In this document: piece after piece, positions 11,581-25,487 of the stretch | How positions within the stretch are numbered: the first letter of the stretch is position 1 | Layout: each line of letters begins with the position of its first letter | Assembly: GCF_001039355.2 (NCBI RefSeq) | Contig: NW_019774192.1 | Span: 251,523 to 311,522 of the forward strand | Direction of reading: 5' to 3' | From: Lingula anatina | Lineage: Eukaryota; Brachiopoda; Lingulata; Lingulida; Lingulidae | DNA: 60,000 nt | Translations under genes and position numbers: made by a program | Notes under the pieces: model-generated | What the model was told of the DNA's origin: nothing | The model's database searches: none | Seen by the model: only the letters and a program-made list of their open reading frames with translations

Positions 11581-14570
11581 TGAAAGACTTAAAAAAAGTA
11601 TTTTAAAAGATTTAAAAGAAAGCGTTGGTATGAGTGAATAGTTTAGAATTTAAATCTAAAATCGTTTAAGTTGTCTTGAAACAGAACTTGATCTGCTTGT
11701 TTTTGTCAAAGTCAATTAGGTTGGAATTCAGTGGTAAATGCATCACATATTTCATAGGAATAAGTATTTTTAAAGAATTATTTATAGAACTTATACTACT
11801 ACATAGGAATTGCCGGGAAAGGGGGGTATGATAGTGATTTATCGCAGTGAATCAGATAAACAGGTGTAAAAAGATCCCATAAAGAGTGCCAAGCAAACCC
11901 CAAATAAAGTCCTCAGGTATAATATAGTCAGTGTGAGCACCTCATACACGAGACGCTGGGTGCTGTAATTCAAGATTTCCCCAATTTTTGGCCGTACACC
12001 AGACGTAGAAGCCCGTACGTTGGGTTGGGACCCAGAGGGAAGTTAGGATATTTTCCCATGCGTTACTCGGCAACTATAAAATAACAGACGAGAGTAATAT
12101 TACTACATAGAGCACAGATTAAAAAATCGCTTGATTTAGTCTTATTACGCTTATTGTGCCATTCTGTGGAAAGAAGAAGGTGGGAAGGGGTGAGAAATCA
12201 ACCACTGCATGAAGACAGCTTCCGATAAACCTGTAAACTCAGGGTTATTTTCTGCCTTATAATTACCAAAGTTGCATTGGATGAAGATTTGGGGGATGAA
12301 ACTAAATACTTGATGATTGATTCGTGCAGAGAAAACTGATTTTCTATTGTAACAAGTCATGAGTATGATAGATGAGGCAGCTAACGCCCCCTGGCTGGAC
12401 AGAACTGTGACAACGATTTTATTTAGCACGTTGAGTCTCTCTCTCGGTTCTAAAACTCAACCTGTCCAATGTCTAATTCTCGTAAGCTTTCGTGTAGTGC
12501 TCGAAATGTTATACGTGTAGATGCATGGTTAGTAACGGGTTGCAGGGATAAGTGTTAATCCATATTAATTCTGGTTTGAAGAAAAACAATACACTCTAAA
12601 ATCCACTTGAAAAAATTCTCCAGGTCGCCTGTTGTAGAATACGTAAAAGGGTGATCGATCACTCTACAATTTGTCACTTGGAATTACATTTTATTTTGCG
12701 TGGAAAGAGAGGATGGGGAATGTAGTAAGGACGTACATGTTGCTACTTGCAGTACTAGTAGGAAAGCATGAACCTGGCGTAGAAAGTCCTTTTGCTCACA
12801 ATGTTAACGTTGTTACAGTATAATCCCCCCCGCCCCCCGCCCCCAAAGACGGCCCAGCCTGCTCTACACTTTTTCTTTTTTACATCACAAAAGCATGGAA
12901 ATAAGTCTGACTATAATTTTCAGGTCAATATGAAATCCGTGCAGCAAAAAGTGAAACAAAAATACATCCATATACATCTAGATGATGAGAAAAATATGTC
13001 ACTGAGTGAAAAAAAAGCTGGAAAGAAGGAAGGGAGAGGTCCCCATCACAGTCCCACAAGGTAGTCGTGTTTCCTCTCAAACTGAGTCGACCCAACCCTG
13101 TGCTGACCGATTGTGATTATCTCATCATTAGGTGCAAATCTAATCAAATTTGTTGCCCGCCCAATGTTGCCATTGAGAACAGTCGCATGCTGTCAGATCC
13201 GTGTCCTTATTAAGGCTACCGTATATAAGACAGTCAGCATGTCAATTTAAAATCTGTTGTACCTACATGTAGTATGGTCGACCACACTTACATTACATAG
13301 AAACAGGCCTAAAATCATGTATGATTTAAAAGCTTAAAGTATCACGTTCATTGTCAATCCTTATGCTAAAAATGTTAATATTTACTTATATATTTTGAAA
13401 AAACTTGGGGCCCTGCATAGTAAGAAATAATCAACATTCTATCCAATGATCCAAGACAAGATCCAAGGACAAGATCCATACATTCGTCAAATGATATTAC
13501 ATGTATGAGAAGCACGAAAAGGTCGGGAGCAGAATATTCGTGTACACTGTACACTGTCACAAGTCAGTCATCGTTTAATTGATCTTTCGGGTTTAGTGGA
13601 GTTGTCGCATTAAAAGTCGCAGACAATTGTTGACCGGCGACACGGAGCACGAGGGGCTGTGCGATGTCTGGGGGGCATCAAGTTACCCGTCTAATATGAC
13701 AAATTGTACTCGGAAGTCATGAAAACTGCCGTTTTATACACTCGACTTCTTACCGGATAAATAAAACTCGAGAGCCCATTGAGTGATTCTAAACGACCCC
13801 CAGCTCACAATGGAGTTAGAAAAGAACAAGTAAGCGGAGCGAAATATGACTCCGACAGCAAAACGTCTAATCGTTATTGTTGGTCCTGTGTCAACCCAGT
13901 TAACTTTTCCAACTGAATGAAGGGCCACGGGGCCAGACGCGAAATTGGAGGCAATACATGGATTTCAGAAGTCTAATTGAGGTGCCGTCTCATATGAAAT
14001 CAATTCCCAAAAGAAAAAAATAAATAAATAGATAAAATACGGTAGAATAGAGAGAAACATGAAGATGAATTAAGAATTAAACGAAGAAAATGGTGAGATA
14101 TTCTTTGTCAAAATGTAACAGAGATATGCATTCCTTAATTCCTACTCGTCGGTAAATATTTTCCTAATAAAACACTTGAAATTGGAATTGTTTATTTTTT
14201 TTTTTTTACAATAAACAGTATGTGGTTATACAAAATGATGAACATCACAGTCTGTGCCATTTGATTAACATGCAGGAAAACTAATGTCTCTGCATGACGT
14301 AATGCAGTCAACATTTCACTTGCCACATTATCTCAGAATGAAAGAGCTTGTCTCAAAGTAGGCTTGAGATAGGCAGAAGCATGCGAATCGAATTAACTGT
14401 ACACAATTACTTTACCCTACACTAGCAATGCCACTGGGGAATTCGATCCGACCTGAGTAATGATTGAAATGCGTTGATGGCACGAGGAAGATGAGGGGCT
14501 GTGTCCTTGTCAGTTAGAGATCTAAGGATACAACCAGACAGAGTTCCCTGGCTGAGTAATCCGCGCTTTC

Positions 14571-14618
14571 TTCCTCCCTCCCTCTCTCTCTCTATCTCTC
14601 TCTCTCTCTCTCTCTCTC
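14571..14618. repeat. (CT)n polypyrimidine tract
   Basis: CT-rich, nearly uninterrupted. Confidence 0.9.
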
Positions 14619-16317
14619 ATGTTACCAGAATTTTAGCACACTAAGCAAACTTTCCTTAGCTCATGTTTCATTTCTCCCCAAGCCGAAGCAAATTGTTTAA
14701 ACCTTCAACAAGTAAAAACACCACATCGGCAAGCACTCGGGCAAATATATCACCTCTCGGATTACCTCAGCTGGGAAAAATGTGTAATTCAAAAAACAAG
14801 TTCCACATTCACCCTCCTCTACAACGCAATTTTAATGCCAGCCCGGCCTAATTGCCTTCCTCTTTGGAGTAACCTAAGACCTAAGACTGCACTTGTTTTT
14901 GAGATTAAAACAAAATGCTCTCCTCTGCCATTAAAGATAATTGCAATGGAGAATTTTAGAAAAAAAAAGATGTATAAATATTCCCTAACATTCTTTAAGT
15001 AATCTGAACTAGTTTTGCGCGGCAACATGCTGCCAGCTGTATACGAAGTTGTTATTTCCATTCCCAGACGTTCCCCGTTGTTCATCTCCAAAGATTATAA
15101 CACATCAAATTATGTATCATAACAATATATTAGGCCCAGAATGTGGGGAAGAAATATGTTTGGATGTAAACGGCAAAACGCCCAAGGCGGGAGGAATATA
15201 CAAGTATAGAAACAGTATGGTTTGGTTAAATCACAGACGGAAGACCATGTGTAAAACGAAGGTCTGCCAGAGAGGTATAAACGCACGTGAAAAGATGCCT
15301 CTTTTCGGATTAAATGTTACAGGGTGTATTTTCCTCGGTTTATTATGGTAAAATGGCAAGGAGAGCTGCTATAACGAACTATATAACAAACACGTGTGGT
15401 AAACAGACTGGTTTGGATGGTCGTTGGGTTACATCTATCAAAAGCAAAGTTTTCTTCTAGTAACAAATATGGAAGCTGTATAGAAAGACCCACTGGTCCT
15501 GGTTTTCTACGACTGAACATTGATTATATATACATATAAATACTATCGTTGTTTTGTAATGACTTCTTTTTAAATACCGTGTTAAAATAATTGTGTGTCT
15601 GCGTGTGTACGTGCGTGTGTGCGTGCGTGTGTTTCATGCCCCAAACAAAACGGCATTTTACATGACAGAACACATTTAGAATGTGATGCAGACGCCGAAT
15701 GACTCACTGAACGGAGCTGAACTAAAATGAAATTGAAATAAAGTTCACTGCGGGGGACTTTTTTCTCTTTTGACGAAGAGAAAGCACATGTTCCTCTTTT
15801 TCAAACTCCTTAAGTAAATTTGCTACTTACATATAGACATACTTTTTGTATGCCGTCATTTTCTGTTTGGTCGGTTGCATATGATGGTCGTTATTGCTGG
15901 CTACATCCTTATAGCGTGTTAATTAAAATGAAAAACCAGCTAACAGCGCCTCCGCAGCAAATGTTCTTATATACACTCATATGAATATAATTTAAGGTGC
16001 CCCTTTCTTGAATGACACACACACACAAAAAATGATAATAAAGATTACACCGAACGCCTTCGATTTTTATCATAAGATTCCCAATTCCTACGCCCCTTCT
16101 TCCATTTATTTATAATACGATATTCAAACGCGTTTTATACATTTTAATTTAAATTAGATCAAAATAAGTTAAAATTCCTGATCTACATTCAGTTCAGGTT
16201 AATTTTATCGGTAATGTCACCTCTGTCATTGAAAGTTTCCAGGCTTGTTGGGAATATCAATCTTTTTTTAACGAAATTCTTGTAAAATGGATGGCAACTT
16301 CATTTTGGCAGGAAGAG

Positions 16318-16568
16318 TGCCCTAAATCGGTTTTCCTTGGGTATGTGACAATTTCCCCATAACTTCCCCACTGGTTTATGAATCCGTTCCGACATTCAAA
16401 TTGAGTCGATTGTTTTTGTAAGTGTGTTTTTTAAAGTAATCTCTTACGAGATCATATAGGAGGGTAGCCTTCTATGAAGGTCCACGTAGTCCGATAACAA
16501 GCACAGATTTCAGAACTATTGCGATAACCGCCGTTTTGGTGGTAAAATGAACTTAACTATTTTTTCTA
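16318..16568 (+). repeat. Dispersed repeat, copy A
   Basis: A diverged homologue of 28112-28378 in the same orientation. Shared blocks include AAGCACAGATT-CAGAA, ATTGCGATA-CCGC and GGTAAAATG. It is probably a decayed transposon fragment with no ORF. Confidence 0.7.
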
Positions 16569-16989
16569 TGTGTTGTTTACAATTATGTATTACTGAGGAA
16601 TTATTGTGGAATCCCATATGAAGACTCGTTACACTTTTACTCAACTTATAAATGCTTATCAATCAAGTTACTAGAATTATTTTGACATTGATTAGTCGCC
16701 TACTTCTCATTAAACTTTTGATGTCACTTAGTCTCTTCTAAATTTAATATATACTGCAGCAATTAATGTAATGTAAGCACATATGTCAGTCATATTATAT
16801 AATCGTTTTTCGTGTTTTAAATCATATTGCATCATCACTATTGCTCCCAGGGTTTTGCTAAATGGCACAAGGATAAATGGATTTTGTCTCACACAACAAA
16901 AGACGAGGATAATTTTGCTAAAATGTTTAGGGCGCAAGAATATATACAAATTGCTTGGGTTGTCTTATTTTGCTCGCCATTTTTATTGG

Positions 16990-17112
16990 CCGGGGGAGGG
17001 GGTAGAAAAAGGGGAATAACGCAACCAGTAGTGGGATATTTGGATATTTCAGAGGCTAAAGGAGGGGCACTTGCCTTTTGTGCCCCCCCTCCTCTCCACT
17101 GGGATCCGCTGT
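16990..17112. mobile_element. Probable transposon remnant with G-run and C-run ends
   Basis: Starts CCGGGGGAGGGGGTAG and ends with C runs followed by CTCCTCTCCACTGGGATCCG. The inverted G/C-rich ends resemble the better-preserved element at 26623-26858. Overlapping ORFs on both strands are artefacts of these runs. Confidence 0.4.
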
Positions 17113-17880
17113 TGCTTATGATACTGTAGCCCACAGTGCCGTAAAAGTTTGCTTTCTTTATCGTCTTCTCTCGACTTCTACAAACATACCAGACATATAT
17201 GTATCTTTAATATATATGTCAACCTTTGTCTAACAACAAAGCTGAAACATGCCGGAGAGTTTTGTGAAACAACACTTTTTCCTGTCTTCAAATGGACATA
17301 ATCTCACGCAAAGGGTTGTTACATATTTGTCTCAAAACAAGAACAGCAGTTAGATTTGCAACTGCAGCGCTCGTGGAGCGAAACCCACAAAAGATTTACT
17401 CGACATTTGCTTGCTTAAGTGTAGTCCTTTTCAACTTCACTATTTGCAACGACATTGAAAAATAAGCTAATCGCTCTTTAGTTTTGTTACCCGGGGGGCT
17501 TGAGGTATTTACGTCTATTTTACCAGAGCTAACTTTATATCGGGTTCCCACGAAGTCAATTACCTAACCAAAGGAAATGAGGAATAAAGTGGCACTCATG
17601 TTCTTTTTACATTGCGTTGCTCTCTTCAATTCTCTGAGCACAATGCTTAGAGAGTCACGGTCACCTAACTATGAGCGCGCTCGGGATATACATGTAAAAA
17701 TTATCACGGTTTTTAAGGGACTTGAAGGCGCCATCCAAGGCATATGGTTATTCGTCGACAAAGAATGGATTTGTTTTTGTAAGAATATCCCAAAATTTTT
17801 AATGCAACTAGTCTGTCGCTAGACACAGACTTTGTACAACGCAAAAAAGGGAAAACATGACTTCTTCTGCTATTATTTTC

Positions 17881-17909
17881 TATTATGATTATTATTATTA
17901 TTATTATTA
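17881..17909. repeat. (ATT)n microsatellite
   Basis: Short ATT run, followed by AT-rich TTTA repeats to about 17950. Confidence 0.85.
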
Positions 17910-18294
17910 GATAATTAATTTATTAATCATATAATTTATTTATTTATTTATCAACAGCATAGCACAGGCCCATTGTGTGTACCGAAGAAGAGAGACTGTC
18001 TGCCTGCCTCGCTGCTCAAGAGGTAAACTGCACTCCAGACACGGGACGACCTTTTGCACTTGTACAGGGTATACAACTAAACACCCCTTCAACGTCAAGA
18101 CAGTTGTAATCAATGTCACCAACCATTGTAATCAGGTGGTGATAACTGGAGTCAGCGGACAAAAAGCAGCTACTGTCACCGTTACGTGCTTTATTGTATT
18201 GAACTGAGACACAAATGAGACGCAAATGAGGTTCGTGGATTAACAAGAGAAAATAGAAGAAAAAGGGGGGAGGGGCACTAAGTTTTCCCCTACA

Positions 18295-18340
18295 TCCGTC
18301 ACTACTTGCCTGAAACACACGGCAGGCAAGTAGTGATGGA
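18295..18340. repeat. Perfect-stem hairpin
   Basis: Arms 18295-18312 and 18323-18340 pair over 18 bp with a single G-T position, around a 10-nt loop. They may be the inverted end of a small transposon. There is no sign of a terminator or miRNA context beyond the hairpin itself. Confidence 0.6.
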
Positions 18341-19920
18341 AAAGATGTCGGCATGGGGATAAATATTGTATATTCGCAATAAAAAACATATGCCCATTAA
18401 TATATAACATTTCTATTGGACTAGACTAAAATATCGAAGACTAATGAGGGGGTGGGGCAGACTGGAAACGGCTCTTTTGTCCCCTTTGACCTTAAACTTG
18501 AACAGTCCTTTCCTACACATAATAAATATGGAGTCAGTTACTTGGATAGCTGATATATACGCTGTTTAAAGCACTGCAACATTCATGGTCAAAACATCAT
18601 CAAAACTCATTAAACCGGTCTGGGCTATTCACCAACGTAAGGTATACATGTACGTCGTTTGTCTAATGACCGGAAACCAAAAAAGAACCAGGGCAATATA
18701 TATATATAGCAGAGATAGGTTTACAAATATACGGACCTTCATGACCACAGAGTGTATATTTCAATTAGTATTTGGTGTCTCTAAAGTCTGGACACATAGG
18801 CAAATACATTTTATTGATAAATATTTTGAACAAAATGTCTAATTCAAATATCGAAAATGTACATATTAAATAAGATAATAAATCAGCTGATTAATGTATC
18901 TTATCTGTGAAACCAAAAAAAGTAAGTTCTCAATAGTGATGTTTCCGTAATTCAGAGACACCCTGTATCTTATTTATGTCATCATTTCATTGCCACAGAC
19001 AATGTATCTGTCAGTCAAAGCCGGGAATGTTGCGTCGAAGACGTCTAAGAAGTCTTTGATAGTCTTGTCGTCTTTCAAGTCTATAATCGAAGGCATAAGG
19101 ACCACCTGATGAACAAAAATGTCAAATGAAAACATGACCTTTTAGAGGAGGTTAACGACCGAGTGCCGCAAATGGTGGTGGTGGTGGAGGGGGGGTGGGG
19201 GGTAGACACGAGGAGGGGGGGGGGCTGACCTTGTTTAGGTTTCCGAACTTTCCCGGGTCCTCTTTGAAGATATTGGGGAAATGCTGTCAGTTTTGAGTAA
19301 GGTCTTGAATTTCTTTTGTAGAGGTCAGACACCAATGCGAACATTGCTATTCTTTGCATACGATTCAGAGACCCGCCATTCATCTAACCACTTCTTACTG
19401 GACTGACAATTTGTATTACTTTTCCATACGTACACATGTTCTGCGTCCTACTTGGCATTCCTAAAAATAAAACGATTTCTTTCGTTGTGAAATGAGACAG
19501 GCTTCTAACAAAGACAAAGTGAAGTTTCCGCGTGGGAATGTTTATTTCTGTCTTTTTTCTTTCCTTTCGTTCAGTTTTGGGACGTTTTGAGACGTGCCAG
19601 GGCAGTATTCTCCAAAGCCTTATCCCTAACCGCTATGAAGTAATTTTGTAATTAGGGGGTATGTTGTGGACATCTTTAGGAATGGGTGAATAGTTTGCAC
19701 AGAGGGCAGTTGCAGGAGGGACATAAACCGTCTTCAGAACTCTGAAAACGAGGTTTTGCGGTAAATTTAAGATGGGATTAACAGGCGTAAAAACAATGGG
19801 TCGAAGAGATCATGGATGAACCGGTTAAAGAGGACATCCCCTCTCTTCTCTTTCTCTCTCTTCCTCTATCTTTGTCTCCACCTCTCTCCAACTCACTCGC
19901 TCTCTACCTCTCATAAGTAA

Positions 19921-19926
<6 letters not shown>

Positions 19927-19955
<29 letters not shown>
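19927..19955. repeat. (CA)n microsatellite
   Basis: CA run following a pyrimidine-rich stretch at about 19850-19915. Confidence 0.9.
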
Positions 19956-19958
<3 letters not shown>

Positions 19959-20758
19959 GCACACATACACACACACTATCTATGCTCCCCAGCATTTTTT
20001 TTTTATTTTATTTATTTATTTTTTTTTTTTTTGCGAGCGTTGAGAGACAAACAAATTAGATTGCGGTCTCGTATAAATTTAAAGCTCTTTGAAATGTAAA
20101 GTACTGAACATAAACATATGAGTCTGACCTTCCACTATCTCTTACCAAATATTACCACGTTAATGCGTGCACTCATTCATCTTTTATACAGACATGTACA
20201 GCAGAAAGAAACACGTGCCGTATAATACTGGCGGCTGGCTTACGGGTCTGTCTTGTAGTAAACAAAAACGGCTCTGCTTAGCGTCGACAACACCGTTGAT
20301 GTGGGATAATAAACATCTCCTACATGAGAGCTAATTTAGCTGGGTTATATGATTTATGTGTCTCTCCATAGCCTTATGACTGTACTGCAAAAGCTAGTAA
20401 GACGAAAACGGTGTATATATACATAACTAAATAAATTCTGATCCATAAAGTGACACACGTGCCTGAATATATCTAAATTGCTAGGGCTGTAGCAGAGTGG
20501 TGTGAAGAAATGCCAGTTGAAACTAAAAATCTGGGTTACACAAACTTTCAAGCTACATTTCAAGAGGTGGCTATATAGGATATCAAGAAAGTTCGACTAG
20601 CTTGGCTATTCCATCACCACCCTTTATTATTTGTTGACTTTTGTAATGAAATACACCCTAAACACCTTGATATGGTGAAACAAGCATCAGTTTCAGTGCC
20701 AGTTTGGATGTGTATTATACGAGTATTCGGTGGCTGAAAACAAAAATAGCTGTTCAGG

Positions 20759-20760
20759 TT

Positions 20761-20791
<31 letters not shown>

Positions 20792-20803
20792 ACACACACA
20801 CAC
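20759..20803. repeat. (CA)n microsatellite
   Basis: About 22 CA units with one TA interruption. Confidence 0.95.
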
Positions 20804-23800
20804 GCCGTACGTACCTTTTAAGGGGCCATTACTAGAGCTCAGAGTCGCCTGTGTTCTGGGGCAGAAACAGCTGATCGCTACGAGACCCGTCGTAACCATT
20901 AACACGAAACGCTTTGCAGTCTTTTCCGTCATCTTTTAAAAGTATCCTCACTATCCTCACGTAATCCTCCCAGCTGTACGTGTATTCCCTCTTCCGTTAA
21001 ATAAGAAGACGGTTACATACTACTCTGATAAATAACGCCGTTAACATTCCCAGACCAGCTCGGAATAAATGCGTTCACCTTGCTGCTGCTGCAAAGCTTT
21101 AACTTTAACCTAAACCGCAAACATAAAGAAAGTACCCGGTCTTAACCGAGGCTCGTGAAGGGTTAGACTAGGGGTTACCGACCCGCGTCAAATGCCGATT
21201 ATACTTTTTAGAATAATACCAGCCGCTGAAAACAACGGGTGAAGCTGAAATGAGACGCGGCTAGCGTGAAAGGTCCATTTTGTTCGTAGTAAACATATTG
21301 AGTAGGCCGTAAAGACCGACCGCAGTTGGCGTGGAGAGACAGACTGTTCGCAGACGCGCTACTCGGGACCTTTACTACGTTAACCTGTGGGTCGTAAAGT
21401 GATGTTTTCACAACTCGTCGAAAAGGTCACATGAATGGAGTCGAAGAACAGGAGATTGAAATAGGCATTATCGGGGAGGGAAATTACCACACTGATTATA
21501 TAAAGGGCGGATTCACACCTGACACAAGTTTGATGTAGTTTAGACCTGTTTAGAGTCGAGTGGCTTCATTCACATGTTTCTCTCCTGAACTGCTCTGCAT
21601 ACTTAACCTGTTAACGTATAATGTTACTTCTACAGGTTTTAACGTATTCCTAAAGCTGACTTACGTTAGACGCTATGCGGGTCGCAATGTCACCGAGTGC
21701 ACTTTTAGATCTGTTTTTTTTTCATATACCTGTCTTAAAACATTTTAAATGCGTTGAAATTTGTTTCAAGAGCAGAGATGATGCTTCCATAGCCTGTAGA
21801 TACCACGCACTGTTTATGTCATTCCCATATTTTTTCCATTACCTTATTTTTATGAATTTCTTCCCATATTGAAAATAATCAAAGTTTCTGTTCGAAATCT
21901 GCTGACGAGCACAGTGAAGTTATTTACTCGATCACTACATGCCTTTACCGGGTATTTTGTATTCGGCGCACATGGGCTTGAAATTACCTTGTAGGCCTAT
22001 GCATTAACAACAATAATTCATTTTTTATGCATGTGCGCTATAATTTAACTTAACTACAAAAAAAGAAGATTTAAAAAAGGAAACAAACTAAGAACTTTTA
22101 GCTGAGTGTCGATGATTATTCCACGAGGGAGAACCCAGTAATAAACTGAAAGGTTTTCTTTGCATGTCGGATATTTGTGTAGATAATTGGAAAAACAAAT
22201 GGGAGATAGAGAGGTCTGAAAATAACCGACTGACATTAAAGATACATCGGTACTGTGGGAATCAGAACTTAGAAATTATCGCAATTCCATCTCATCCTCC
22301 CTTTATTTTTTTGTCAATAAGTTATTGTCATTACTCTTTACTTCATTTTGCTCAATTGTCATCTTTTTTTAAACTTAAACCTGCAATATATGTGGATTGT
22401 CCTTCTTGGTCTTCTATTGAACGTGTAAAACCTGGACATTAAAACGTTGTATTAGCCTTAGAGATCATAAAAAAATGAAACCGAAACTATGCGAGACCAT
22501 TATCCTTATCATGGTTTAAAAATCCACGATGTAATTTTGCTATCTAATTTTCCAATTTCTAGCAAAGAAGTTTGTTGGGTGTTACAAGCTACTGTTTTGC
22601 CGTCAGCAAAAAAGACGCAAAGCAGATGTTTAAGGAGAAGCAGAAATACCATCACTGTTGACAGTGCCTGAACCAGCATATTTACCAAGGATAGTAACAT
22701 GTTTCACAAAGTTACCACTTACCACTGTACATACACAGGGATGAGACTATATATTTAGTGAAAATATTAAAAATACAGAGTGGGGTCCAGGGGGTCGCCT
22801 AGGCCAATGATATTCTTGGCTCCCCAAAAAGTCGGAAATCCGCCGATATTCGGAAAAATCCCATCCCTTCATACATAACTGGTGGCCATTTTAGCATGAA
22901 TAAGAAAGGCCACGCATATATATTAACTGTTTAGGGAGGTTGTGGAGGAGGTTGTGGTGCAGAAATACATGTACACATGTACACACGCCAGCTATACAGA
23001 GGGCACAGGTGTATATATAGGTATGTCGCCTCGCCGTCGAGGAGGGTACGTGGTGCCATGACCAGAACAGGTGCACCCTGAATTTCCACCTTCCTGCATG
23101 AACCGTGCTAAGACTGCGTGCTATGACGTATATTGTTATATATGCACCACGTTTACACGGTATAATATCGAGAGCCCATTCCCGCGTCGGATTCCCCCGT
23201 AAGCCATTACCCGGTAAATGCTTAAGATAACTTAAATTTACTGCTTATGAGATAAAGAAAATATGTATCGATTTTTCTCCATATTGTCACGTTTCTTAGC
23301 TCCCGAGGAATGTGCTATACGTTAAAGTGTTGATTCAAGTGTATACAAGTAATATCAGTCTTTGAAAAAATTTTTGTTATTGTAGTTGTCTTAAAATGGG
23401 TTGCCATGTTGTCATTGTGAAATTGTACCGAAAAAAAACATATTTGTGATAAAATATATGGACAGATTTGGAATTTTGACAAGTGTGAACACATCTGTAT
23501 TATATTTGCAGCTAATAAATAGAATGAACTAGGCCGTCTGCAGGTGTCTGGTATGCTAGATACGCGCACGTATTATTAGGTTTGTACTATGCCACAATTT
23601 TGTACAATGCGCTATATTGAAAACGCGTAGCGGGGTGGGTTAATTAAACTGTCCCTGTATTCAGGACTTATTATTGTGGGCTCGGCGGTTCCAGCTGTTT
23701 TACTTAACGTTAATATGATTACATTGTGCGCACCCTGAGTCGATCAGTTTACTCGAAACTATTTCGCTACACACGTAGGGCCCATGCAGTTTGCCATTCT

Positions 23801-23854
23801 GAAAGGGCTTTTATGTGGGGAGCTGGTTGTCCCCCCCTCCCCCCCGCGCGCCCA

Positions 23855-23880
23855 ACACACACACACACACACACACACCC
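23855..23880. repeat. (CA)n microsatellite
   Basis: CA run preceded by a C-rich tract. Confidence 0.9.
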
Positions 23881-24970
23881 ATGTCTGATCTTCTGAATCC
23901 GATTCAACAGTGATGGTAAAAGGGAAAACAAGTAGCGCATTGAAGTATCAATATTGATAAAGTAGAATAAACGAATATGCATGCACTTTACTGGCCAGAT
24001 TTTATAACAGATGTTGAAGGATTTTAAAGGACGCGAAATAAAGGTGATGAACCTAAATGAGAAATAACTGTGGCAAAATACAAATTAAGGCAATAAATGA
24101 CAGTCTTGAATATCAGTAACAAAATTCGCTGAACTAATGAAAGCCGTTGTCCCAGAAGAGATAAAATGCAGATGTGAAATGTGTTAGAGAAGAAGAGCAC
24201 ATCAATGAAATCGCAACCAGTACTACCTTCAACGTGTGGTGACAAAATATATGTGTTCGTAGACTAAGCTAGATACAAGTTGTAAAAATATCATTTTTTT
24301 TCTATTTTCTTCCTTTCCCTCCTTTTGTCAGAAAATAAAATCCGATAAATGTCCAGCTTGGTTTTACATTTTGGGCATTCTAATTCCACACAAAATGCTT
24401 GTCTTTTTTATTGAACGGTCCGGTATAGTAAGAAAAAAAAGATGACAACAAGCACAAAAAGAACTAATGGAGAAATAAATGGAATTAAATAAACACGAAG
24501 AAGTGATGTTTTATTCGATCAGAGGCACATGCACACGCGTTCTTCTTTATTGAAGATGCCAATAATTCTCACAGATGTCATTATCTAACACATTTGTATA
24601 TTGTGCCAGTATGTCTCAATCAATGCATCTCACTGGAGAACAAATGTCGTACACTAAACATACCTAGAGCGTTTTGTAAACGTCATATGCTCTTGCTCAG
24701 AGACTAATTCAAGCATTTAAACACTAGTAGTGTATCTGGGAATAGATATTGTCTAGGGTGTTGGGAAACGCACAGATACAGTAGAGAGTGTGGGTACATT
24801 GTATAAGAATTATTTCAGCTACGGACGTAAATATAGAGCCTTAAGAGATTTTTAAGTTGTGGAAAATAATCTAGGGAGTAATTCTTTTGTGTGTTTTTTC
24901 TTTTCAGTGCAAGACGCAAAAGGTTCAACCTGTCCAAAACCGGGAAAGTGACAAGTCCATAACTGCGATC

Positions 24971-25448
24971 ATGAGAGGCATCCACCGCGCGATACTCTCC
25001 AGTTTCTTACTGCTGTCAGTTTTCAATGTTAACGTGGACGTAGTTAACACCACAGAAACAGTCACCTCCTACTTTCACGTCTACAAGGATTTTCTGTGGC
25101 AGATTGAAACTGATCCTAGGGCTCCTCTATATGAAGAATTATCTACTTCACAGAGACGGAATTTTCTTGGCTGCCTTGTCAGTTGTCTAGATACGGTAAA
25201 TTGCGGTGGAGGTCATTACACAAACAAGACATGTGTTCTTGTTGGGGTCCGGAAGGACAACGAGACCATTGGAAAATGCCTCGGGACAGAGAGCATCGAA
25301 GGGACAAAATCATTTTTGAAGAAAGTAAGTAGGACTTGTATATCAGGGAAGACCGTTAAAATTAAAAGATTGCTTAAGATAGTACATGTAAAACAGATAA
25401 GATAACCATTTCATTTAAAATAACGTTAGTGACTGTCGTGCGATGTAT

Positions 25449-25487
<39 letters not shown>

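Larger units (their letters stand above)
9254..24907. other. Intergenic or long first intron; no coding exon recognised
   Basis: No protein family is recognisable on either strand. The stretch contains microsatellites, one MITE copy at 11.3 kb, a repeat at 16.3 kb shared with 28.1 kb, a G/C-run repeat at 17.0 kb, a hairpin at 18.3 kb and polypyrimidine tracts. If the promoter at 9.2 kb drives the PAN/PPC gene, this is its first intron. Confidence 0.5.

Noticed and set aside
17977-18354. Overlapping ORFs of 76 and 112 codons on both strands
   Set aside because: Cys content suggested a PAN-like exon at first, but the Cys spacing and the splice borders do not fit.
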